In this document: piece by piece, positions 6,785-13,789 of the stretch | Layout: each line of letters starts with the position of its first letter | Position numbering within the stretch: the first letter of the stretch is position 1 | Source of the DNA: an uncultured Porphyromonas sp. | GTDB lineage: Bacteria; Bacteroidota; Bacteroidia; Bacteroidales; Porphyromonadaceae | Length of the DNA: 17,322 nt | Assembly (NCBI GenBank): GCA_900546675.1 | Contig: URDQ01000044.1 | Location: 1-17,322, forward strand | Direction of reading: 5' to 3' | Made by a program: the position numbers and the translations under genes | The notes under the pieces: generated by a model | Told to the model about the DNA's origin: nothing | The model's input: the letters and a program-made list of their open reading frames with translations, nothing else | Database searches by the model: none

Positions 6785-7108
6785 GTCCTATACGTTCGAT
6801 GGATCTGGAAATAACCCTAAGGAGCTAGGCAAGGTCTAGGGGCGGAAATTATACTGCGTCAGCCCTGAGATGTGCGAGCGACTGCGTGTGCTATCTCAAG
6901 ATTATTTCGTACATTTACAGAGCCTAAAATGCGGAGGTGCGACCTTGTCGCAACCTTCGCTCTAGGTGCTTACAAGATAATGTGCTAGTAATGAGCTGTA
7001 AATCGTTTTATCTCCCAGTTGCCCAGACCGCTCCTATGGCGAGTCAGGTGCCTTGGTCTGCTCCTAGCCTATCCGCTCTCCCTATGACAAAAAAAATAAA
7101 ACAATATA
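6785..7108 (+). other. Non-coding gap before recJ with a long hairpin
   Basis: No gene is supported here; in-frame stops lie just upstream of the recJ ATG (for example TAA at 7097-7099). A stem-loop covers exactly 6931-6960: GCGGAGGTGCGAC pairs with GTCGCAACCTTCGC around a CTT loop, with one bulged A and one G-T pair. About 20 bases before it, TACATTTA at 6910-6917 is an imperfect Bacteroidetes -7 box. A weaker inverted pair, TGAGAT (6866-6871) and ATCTCA (6893-6898), could end the upstream transcript. The hairpin would lie near the 5' end of a recJ leader of almost 200 bases, but it has no T run and I do not recognise a known RNA family. Confidence 0.35.
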
Positions 7109-8890
7109 ATGACGAACGAATGGCAATACACTCCCTTCACCCGAGAGGAGGAGGTGAGTGGCTCTCAACTGGCACATGCCTTGAGAATACCCGCTGTGGC
7201 GGGACGCCTACTCTATCGTCGCGGTATCCGTACAGAAGCAGAGGCACAGCGATTCTTTCACCCATCGCTAGAGGATCTGCACGACCCCTTTCTGATGCAA
7301 GATATGGATCTGGCGGTCAAGCGTCTCAACAAGGCGCTAGGACGCAAGGAGCATATTATGATATACGGCGACTACGATGTAGATGGCACTACGGCAGTAT
7401 CACTAATCTATAAGTACCTCCGCTCGGCGGGGTGCAGCGAGCACCTGCTGAGCTACTATATCCCAGGGCGAGACGACGAGGGCTACGGCGTATCCTATCG
7501 AGGTGTGGACTATGCCCACGAGATAGGCGCAACGCTGATTATCGTGGTGGATTGTGGCATCAAGGCTATCAACGAGATAGCCTACGCTAAGACGCTGGGG
7601 ATAGACTTCATCATCTGCGATCACCACCACCCAGACGACCAGCTACCCGATGCGGAGGCCGTCTTAGACCCTAAGCGGTCGGACTGTCACTACCCCTTTG
7701 AGGAGCTCTGTGGGTGTGGTGTAGCGTTTAAGTTTATGCAGGCCTTTGGGATGAACAATGGCTTCCCCTCGGCGTCGCTCTTTAAGCTCCTAGACTTGGT
7801 CGCTGTGAGTATTGCAGCTGATCTAGTCTCTGTGATGGATGAAAATAGGATCTTGGCGCACTATGGACTACGTCAGCTCAATCGCAATCCCTCGATGGGA
7901 CTCAAGGGGATCATCAAGACTTGTGGTCTCGAGGGACGTAAGATTACGATGGCCGACATCATCTACAAGATCGGTCCGAGGATCAATGCCTCAGGACGTA
8001 TGATGAATGGTCGCGAAGCGGTCGATCTACTTCTGAGTAATGATGCGAAGACGACAGCCCGTATGAGCGAGCTGATTGACGAGTACAACGTGCGTCGTCG
8101 TGAGCTAGACCGCTCGACGACCGATGAGGCGATGCAGCTCCTGCAGGTCAACCCCGAGCTGGCGCATCAACCCATCGTAGTCCTCTATCAGCCTGACTGG
8201 CACAAGGGGGTCATAGGGATCGTCGCCTCTCGCGTGGCGGAGTATACCAATAGACCGACGATCGTGCTGACTGGCACGAGCGAGCGGATCGTGGGCTCTG
8301 CGCGAAGTGTCGGCGGAATAGACATTTACAGCATCATCGAGGAGGCTAGAGATTTGCTCCTAAACTTTGGCGGACACACCTACGCCGCCGGGCTGACCCT
8401 CTTGCCCGACAAGCTACCCGACTTCCGCACTTACATACAGAGTGTCAATGCCGTGGCGGATAGTGACCGAGCACACTCTACTCCGATAGAGGTCGATGCA
8501 GAGATAGAGCTTCGTGAGGTGACCCAGAGACTCTACTCGACGATACAGCGCTTTGCCCCGTATGGTCCAGACAACTACCAGCCGCTCTTTGTCACGCAGC
8601 AACTCTATGACGGAGGAGCGAGCAGAGCTGTGGGGCGCAATAGCGAGCACTTTAAGGTAGATGCTATACCTACACTGGGGTCCAAAAAGCACTGCCCAGG
8701 GATAGCCTTCAACCAAGCACCCGCCTTCCGCTTTATGAAGAAGTCTTCGGCAGGAAGAGCCAATGCTCCCTTTGCCCTTGTGTACCAAATAGATGAGAAC
8801 CACTTTAACGGAATTGTCTCCCTACAGTTACTGATCAAGGATGTCAAGCCACAACGACCCGGAGAGGACCTCTTTGCCTCCCAGCGATGA
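7109..8890 (+). CDS. recJ: Single-stranded-DNA-specific 5'-3' exonuclease RecJ
   Basis: RecJ degrades single-stranded DNA 5' to 3' in recombination and mismatch repair. The protein is 593 residues, normal for the family. DHH phosphoesterase motifs are intact: DYDVDG (88-93), VVDCG (146-150), the DHH triad as CDHHHPD (170-176), and GPRINASGRM (289-298). The DHHA1 part shows WHKGVIGIVASR (364-375) and GGHTYAAG (421-428); an OB-like C-terminal domain follows. The ATG at 7109 fits the usual RecJ N-terminus, and an in-frame stop 12 bases upstream excludes a longer form. The gene is preceded by a 324-base non-coding gap, so it probably has its own promoter, and its 3' end overlaps recQ by 50 bases. 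Confidence 0.97.
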   Translation: MTNEWQYTPFTREEEVSGSQLAHALRIPAVAGRLLYRRGIRTEAEAQRFFHPSLEDLHDPFLMQDMDLAVKRLNKALGRKEHIMIYGDYDVDGTTAVSLIYKYLRSAGCSEHLLSYYIPGRDDEGYGVSYRGVDYAHEIGATLIIVVDCGIKAINEIAYAKTLGIDFIICDHHHPDDQLPDAEAVLDPKRSDCHYPFEELCGCGVAFKFMQAFGMNNGFPSASLFKLLDLVAVSIAADLVSVMDENRILAHYGLRQLNRNPSMGLKGIIKTCGLEGRKITMADIIYKIGPRINASGRMMNGREAVDLLLSNDAKTTARMSELIDEYNVRRRELDRSTTDEAMQLLQVNPELAHQPIVVLYQPDWHKGVIGIVASRVAEYTNRPTIVLTGTSERIVGSARSVGGIDIYSIIEEARDLLLNFGGHTYAAGLTLLPDKLPDFRTYIQSVNAVADSDRAHSTPIEVDAEIELREVTQRLYSTIQRFAPYGPDNYQPLFVTQQLYDGGASRAVGRNSEHFKVDAIPTLGSKKHCPGIAFNQAPAFRFMKKSSAGRANAPFALVYQIDENHFNGIVSLQLLIKDVKPQRPGEDLFASQR

Positions 8891-10985
8891 GGCGACAGGC
8901 GACTCCTCTGGGCGTAGCGAGGCTGTCGACTGGGACTTGCTCCTCGAGGAGCAGGCGGATCTGTGGTGCGATGCTGCGACCGACCCGAGAGCTGAGAGCG
9001 AGCGTGAGCAGCTAGGCGAAGAGACTCCTCAGCAGACGGCCAGCAGACTAGAGAGGCAGCAGACCACCTCGGCGGACGATGACCAGACCCCGCTAGGAGT
9101 ACTTCATCGCTACTGGGGCTACCCCGCCTTCCGTCTCAAGCAAGCGGAGATCATCGACAGCGTCTTGGCGGGACGAGACACGCTCGGACTACTACCTACG
9201 GGTGGGGGCAAGAGCATCACCTTTCAGGTGCCGACGATGCTTCACGACGGGCTGACGCTCGTCGTCACGCCACTCATTGCTCTTATGAAAGACCAGGTAG
9301 ATGGTCTCAACAAGCGGGGTATGTCTGCCACGGCTATCCACTCGGGCATGGAGTACAAGGAGATACAGCGCGCCTTGGACAATTGTCTGTATGGCGGGTG
9401 CAAGTTCCTCTACCTCTCGCCTGAGCGACTAAGTTCGCCACTCTTCCTCGCCTGTCTGCCCGAGCTACCGATACGGCTGATCGTGGTGGACGAGTGTCAC
9501 TGCATCTCGCAGTGGGGCTACGACTTCCGTCCCAGTTATCTGAAGATCGCAGAGATACGTCGTTACTACCCCTCTGTTCCCCTGCTAGCGCTCACGGCGA
9601 CCGCCACGCCAGAGGTGGTGGCGGACGTGATGGCTCGTCTGAGCTTTCGTGAGCCGCATGTCATCAGTAGCTCTTTCGCACGGGACAACCTGCAGTATAT
9701 CGTACGTCCTACGACAGACAAGACGACGGAGCTGCTCCATATCCTCTCCTCGACGACTGGTAGTGCGATCGTCTACTGTCGCAATCGCAAGAAGACGCAA
9801 GAGCTGGCTGAGATGCTCCAAGAGACGGGCATCTCGGCACACTACTACCATGCGGGGCTGACGCATGCCGAGCGAGAGATCAAGCAAAACGCTTGGATGG
9901 CGGGAGAGGTGCGTGTGATGGTCTGCACGAATGCTTTCGGTATGGGCATCGACAAGCCTGATGTGCGTCTCGTGGTGCACTGGAGTATGCCCGTAGCCCT
10001 GGAGGAATACTTCCAAGAGGCGGGACGGGCGGGTCGTGACGGGCTGCGTGCTTTTGCCGTGGTGCTATATGAGCGACGGGATCGTGGCATGCTCCTGCAG
10101 CGGGTGCAAAACGAATTTCCCGACAAAGCTTACATCCGCGACATCTACGACACCATCTACAGCTACCTAGGGATAGGTTTTGGCGAAGGTATAGAGCGCA
10201 GCTACGAGATAGATCTCGAGTCGTTTGTCCGCACGGAGCATCTGCACCCGATACGGAGCTTGAGTGCCTTACATATCCTCGAGCTGGCAGGGGCTTGGGA
10301 GCTGCTCCTCGACGAGGCACGCTCACGGCTCATCGTGGAGGTCTCTAGGGAGGAGCTATACTATATACGAGGCTTGTCCGCCCAAGATGACAAAGTGCTA
10401 CGAGCTGTCTTGAGAAACTACTCAGGACTCTTTGCCGACTACGTCTTCATCGACGAGCGGACGCTCTCCATACAGACGCAGTTGACGGGAGAGGAGGTCT
10501 ACGACAGCTTGGTTCGTATGAGTCAGAGAGAGATCATTCACTATATCCCGCGAAAGCGCTTGCCCCGTATCCTCTTCTACACACGGCGTGAGCGCAAGCA
10601 TCACTTCCTCATACCCCCAGAGGTGTATGAGCTGCGCAAAGAGGCGATGACCAAGCGACTCTCCGCCACCATCGCATACCTAGATGGTCAGCAGGGGTGC
10701 CGACAGGCGATGCTCCTACACTACTTCGGAGAGGAACTAGCTGAGCCGTGCGGACGCTGTGACCTTTGCCTAGCTCGTAAGGCACGCTCCCAGCGTAGTG
10801 AAGAGGCTCTAGAGATGCGGCTCAAGACTCTTTTAGAGCAACTGGAAGAATCTTCGCCTACCTTGCAAGCTTTGGCAGAGAGGCTAGGTGTGCAGCCGAA
10901 AGCTTTGCTCCCGATCCTGCAGAAGCTCCTTGAGACAGACGACCGCTACCGCACCGATGGGGTTCACCTATATAAGAATAAATAA
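8841..10985 (+). CDS. recQ: RecQ-family ATP-dependent DNA helicase
   Basis: A 3'-5' superfamily 2 helicase of 714 residues. Residues 1-82 are an acidic, Q/E/S-rich extension with no fold I recognise. The core follows: Walker A LLPTGGGKS (117-125), DECH box (217-220) with the RecQ aromatic-rich loop CISQWGYDFRPSY, LTATATP (251-257), VYCRNRKKTQ (311-320), and FGMGIDKPDVR with QEAGRAGRDG (392-401). About 210 residues then separate the helicase from a four-cysteine zinc site (C620, C637, C640, C643). The last 70 residues look like a winged-helix region rather than a clear HRDC domain. ATG 8841 is the only ATG before the core and makes the frame overlap recJ by 50 bases. A later TTG start near 8938 cannot be excluded. 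Confidence 0.93.
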   Translation: MSSHNDPERTSLPPSDEATGDSSGRSEAVDWDLLLEEQADLWCDAATDPRAESEREQLGEETPQQTASRLERQQTTSADDDQTPLGVLHRYWGYPAFRLKQAEIIDSVLAGRDTLGLLPTGGGKSITFQVPTMLHDGLTLVVTPLIALMKDQVDGLNKRGMSATAIHSGMEYKEIQRALDNCLYGGCKFLYLSPERLSSPLFLACLPELPIRLIVVDECHCISQWGYDFRPSYLKIAEIRRYYPSVPLLALTATATPEVVADVMARLSFREPHVISSSFARDNLQYIVRPTTDKTTELLHILSSTTGSAIVYCRNRKKTQELAEMLQETGISAHYYHAGLTHAEREIKQNAWMAGEVRVMVCTNAFGMGIDKPDVRLVVHWSMPVALEEYFQEAGRAGRDGLRAFAVVLYERRDRGMLLQRVQNEFPDKAYIRDIYDTIYSYLGIGFGEGIERSYEIDLESFVRTEHLHPIRSLSALHILELAGAWELLLDEARSRLIVEVSREELYYIRGLSAQDDKVLRAVLRNYSGLFADYVFIDERTLSIQTQLTGEEVYDSLVRMSQREIIHYIPRKRLPRILFYTRRERKHHFLIPPEVYELRKEAMTKRLSATIAYLDGQQGCRQAMLLHYFGEELAEPCGRCDLCLARKARSQRSEEALEMRLKTLLEQLEESSPTLQALAERLGVQPKALLPILQKLLETDDRYRTDGVHLYKNK

Positions 10986-11003
10986 TCCTAGAGTGACTAC
11001 GAT

Positions 11004-11858
11004 ATGATCCTACACCCACACGCTAAGATCAACCTCGGGCTACGTATCTTACGCCGCCGACCAGACGGCTACCACGACATCGAGAGTTGTATGCTCCCCA
11101 TTGGCTGGGCAGACCAGCTCGCAGTAGAGATAGCTGCAGAAGCTACGGAAGACTCGTACGAGATCGCAGGTCTAGCAGGCGAACTACCCATCGAGCGCAA
11201 TCTAGTCTACAAAGCGGTGCAGTTACTCAGAGCGCAACACTCAGAGATACCTCCGCTACAGCTCAAGCTCGAGAAGATCATCCCGACAGAAGCTGGTCTC
11301 GGCGGTGGCTCGGCCGATGCAGCCTACACGCTCCTAGCGATCAACGAACTATGCCACTTAGGCCTCTCCACTGCACAGCTCGAAGCGATGGCGGGAGAGC
11401 TGGGGAGCGACTGCCCCTTCTTCATACAGTCCCGCCCCGTGCTGGTCACAGGCCGTGGCGAACGGCTCACACCGCTCACGATGCCGCCCACACTCCTCGG
11501 CAAATGGTTCCTCATCGTCAAGCCTCCCATCGGGATGAGTACCGCTGAGGCGTACCGACAGGTGACACGCCACCCCGAGGCTGAGGGCAAGCTCACGGCA
11601 CTACTAGAGCAACCGATAGGGCAGTGGCGAGAGCTCATCGTCAACGACTTCGAGTCCGTCGTCTTCGCACACTATCCCGAGCTAGCCGCTCTACGAGACA
11701 CGCTCTATCGATACGGAGCCCTCTATGCCGCCATGTCTGGCTCGGGGACAGCCCTCTACGGCATTTTCGACGACAACCCGCTACTAGACGACACCGCCCC
11801 GCTCATGCCCCACCTCACAGACCTCCCCGTCTGGCTCGAGCGCCTTGCTCTCCTCTAG
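11004..11858 (+). CDS. ispE: 4-diphosphocytidyl-2-C-methyl-D-erythritol kinase
   Basis: IspE phosphorylates the 2-hydroxyl of CDP-methylerythritol with ATP, the fourth step of the MEP pathway to isoprenoids, in the cytoplasm. It is 284 residues long and a GHMP kinase: HAKINLGL at 6-13 carries the substrate-binding lysine (K8), PTEAGLGGGSADAA (94-107) is the glycine-rich ATP loop, ELGSDCPFF (132-140) has the catalytic aspartate (D136, matching E. coli D141), and SGSGTALYGIF (245-255) is GHMP motif 3. All key residues are present. The ATG lies 18 bases after the recQ stop, so it is probably read through from recJ-recQ; this link seems positional, since the pathways are unrelated. Confidence 0.97.
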   Translation: MILHPHAKINLGLRILRRRPDGYHDIESCMLPIGWADQLAVEIAAEATEDSYEIAGLAGELPIERNLVYKAVQLLRAQHSEIPPLQLKLEKIIPTEAGLGGGSADAAYTLLAINELCHLGLSTAQLEAMAGELGSDCPFFIQSRPVLVTGRGERLTPLTMPPTLLGKWFLIVKPPIGMSTAEAYRQVTRHPEAEGKLTALLEQPIGQWRELIVNDFESVVFAHYPELAALRDTLYRYGALYAAMSGSGTALYGIFDDNPLLDDTAPLMPHLTDLPVWLERLALL

Positions 11859-11936
11859 CCTTCGCAAATCTCACAAGTCAATGATGCTGTAGGGTCGCAA
11901 TCCGTTAGATTTGCAAATCGAGAAGAGATCTGCGCT
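11859..11936 (+). promoter_or_regulatory. DUF389 upstream region with a -7 box inside a palindrome
   Basis: TAGATTTG at 11906-11913 matches the Bacteroidetes -7 element exactly. It overlaps the 12-base perfect palindrome GATTTGCAAATC (11908-11919), and a further copy of one half, GCAAATCT, lies at 11864-11871, inverted relative to AGATTTGC at 11907-11914. A repressor site covering the promoter would fit this layout, but no -33 TTTG is visible and a match to six fixed bases can occur by chance. Confidence 0.35.
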
Positions 11937-13751
11937 GTGGCAGAAAATGAGTACCTTAGCAGTCCATTATGTATACTTGGTCGTAATCATCGTATGCCTT
12001 CCTCTGAACATTCCTCTCCTACGATCGACGTTATGAAGCGTCTAGTCGCTCAGCGAAAGTCTTCACGCCATCAGCATTATGAGCCGATGGCTGACGAATT
12101 GTCTAGTTGCCCGACAACTCCTATATATAATAAGGTAGACCATAATACGACTACTGATCAGCAGTTGCCGAATAAGGCTGCCTCCGACCAACAGGCTACA
12201 AGCAAGAAGGCACCTCTCGTCTCTAAAACGGTATCGACCAACAAATCGACCACCACAAGTAATACATCTCAGGCGACGACCGCTAGTAGCGCCCCCAAGG
12301 CAACAACGACCGATCACCAAACGCCAACCGCCAACCGCCAACGGCCAACAGCTAACAGCCAACAGCCAACAGCCAGCAACCAACAGCTAGATGAAAACAT
12401 CTGGTGGTTGAATGCATGGAGGTGGCTACGTCGACTCCTAGACTTTCGCGATGATAAGGCGGGCGACGTGGCGACCATCGAGTCCCTCAAGGCGGATGTA
12501 GAGTTTCGTGGCACCAAGCTATGGATCCTCATCTGCGCTATCCTTGTTGCCTCGATCGGTCTGAATGTCAATTCGACGGCGGTCATCATCGGTGCGATGC
12601 TTATCTCCCCGCTGATGGGACCAATCATCGGCTTCGGTCTGGGCTTCGGTATTGCCGACCTAGATCTCGTACGAAAGTCGCTGCGCAACCTTGGTCTGAC
12701 GACGCTCTTCAGTATCCTGACCGCTACGATCTACTTCCTCTTGACCCCACTCGATCAGCCTGGTAGTGAGATACTGGGTCGTACGGAGCCGTCACTGTAT
12801 GACGTGCTGATCGCATTCTTTGGCGGTGCGGCGGGTCTGATCGCAGGCAGTAGCAAGAGCAAGGGGCAGGTACTCCCAGGCGTCGCTATCGCTACGGCAC
12901 TCATGCCACCACTCTGTACAGCCGGCTTTGGCATCGCTACGGGCAACTGGCCTTTCTTCTTCGGTGCCATCTACCTATACATCATCAACTCGGTCTTTAT
13001 CGCCTTTGCGACCTTCGTGATGGTACGCATCATGCGCTTCCCGATGAAGTCGGTAGTCTCGAGCGATATGCGCAAGCGTAGCTATCGCTGGATCACCGTG
13101 ATCGCTGTCTGCACGCTGATACCAAGCATCTACTTAAGCATCCGTCTGGTGCGTGACTCCTATCAGGAGCAGCGTGCCAAGCAGTTTGTCGCAGACCACT
13201 TTGCGCCACCTGAGCACCAGGTGATCCGTCAGTCGTTCGTGCGAGCTGATGGGGACAAGCAACCCTACATAGACTTAGTCCTGATCGGTAAGCCGCTCTC
13301 CGCTCAGACGATAGACAGCATCGCCACGTTGCTACCTAATTATGGACTGTCCAACTTCGACCTACAGGTGCACCAAGGGATCGACAACGAGGCTCCTACA
13401 GACTACGAGCAGCTGGGCGGTGTCTTGCTGCGTGACCTCTACGAGCGCTCTGAGCGTACAGCCTCTGAGCAGCGTGCCGAGATCGACTCGCTACGTCGTA
13501 CACTCCTGCGCTACGACTACTATAAGTCTCTGACACACGATGTGAGCGATGAGGCACGAGCGGTCTTTACCGACATTAGCAAGGTACGACTGATGCCCTC
13601 CATGGAGTTTATCCAGGGGCAAGACTCCGTACTCCATATCCTCGTGACGACACCATCACACCGCCTAGCCCCTGCCGAGCGAAAGAAGCTGGAGCAGTGG
13701 CTACAGAAGCGCACCAAAGCGGATGATCTAGAGCTGATCCTAACGAACTAA
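11937..13751 (+). CDS. DUF389 family integral membrane protein
   Basis: A protein of 604 residues from the GTG start; ATG codons at 11994, 12033 and 12087 are alternatives and none can be preferred with confidence. Residues 1 to about 150 are low-complexity (T, S, Q, N, A) and unlike the family; residues about 127-149 are translated from a 7-bp tandem repeat. The recognised part starts near 165 with RLLDFRDDKAGD, followed by the conserved membrane core LNVNSTAVIIGAMLISPLMG and five to six hydrophobic spans between about 195 and 415, including PGVAIATALMPPLCTAGFGI. The remaining 190 residues are soluble and charged. DUF389 (TIGR00341-type) proteins have no established function. The gene sits 78 bases after ispE and may have its own promoter. 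Confidence 0.85.
   Translation: MAENEYLSSPLCILGRNHRMPSSEHSSPTIDVMKRLVAQRKSSRHQHYEPMADELSSCPTTPIYNKVDHNTTTDQQLPNKAASDQQATSKKAPLVSKTVSTNKSTTTSNTSQATTASSAPKATTTDHQTPTANRQRPTANSQQPTASNQQLDENIWWLNAWRWLRRLLDFRDDKAGDVATIESLKADVEFRGTKLWILICAILVASIGLNVNSTAVIIGAMLISPLMGPIIGFGLGFGIADLDLVRKSLRNLGLTTLFSILTATIYFLLTPLDQPGSEILGRTEPSLYDVLIAFFGGAAGLIAGSSKSKGQVLPGVAIATALMPPLCTAGFGIATGNWPFFFGAIYLYIINSVFIAFATFVMVRIMRFPMKSVVSSDMRKRSYRWITVIAVCTLIPSIYLSIRLVRDSYQEQRAKQFVADHFAPPEHQVIRQSFVRADGDKQPYIDLVLIGKPLSAQTIDSIATLLPNYGLSNFDLQVHQGIDNEAPTDYEQLGGVLLRDLYERSERTASEQRAEIDSLRRTLLRYDYYKSLTHDVSDEARAVFTDISKVRLMPSMEFIQGQDSVLHILVTTPSHRLAPAERKKLEQWLQKRTKADDLELILTN
12316..12385 (+). repeat. Heptanucleotide tandem repeat within the DUF389 gene
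   Basis: About ten copies of a 7-base unit, consensus GCCAACA (variants ACCAAAC, GCCAACC, GCCAACG, GCTAACA, GCCAGCA, ACCAACA), run head to tail at 12316-12385. Because 7 is not a multiple of 3, three units encode a seven-residue period, seen as PTANRQR, PTANSQQ, PTASNQQ. Gain or loss of one or two units would shift the frame upstream of the whole membrane domain; only changes of three units are silent. Similar heptamer arrays are, from memory, frequent between genes in Bacteroidetes and cyanobacteria. Confidence 0.85.
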
Positions 13752-13789
13752 CCAAGCAGATAATACTAACTTTAATAGATAAGCGTCTT

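Noticed and set aside
6937..7413. Open frame of 158 codons overlapping the start of recJ
   Set aside because: It reads through the recJ 5' region in another frame and looks like out-of-frame translation; recJ itself is certain.
9585..10326. Several overlapping minus-strand open frames inside recQ
   Set aside because: Long antisense frames are expected in this GC-rich, codon-biased gene; none shows a known motif.
13766..13774. TAACTTTA before the S46 peptidase gene as a promoter
   Set aside because: The last base of the -7 consensus is wrong and no -33 element is visible; read-through from the DUF389 gene is equally possible.
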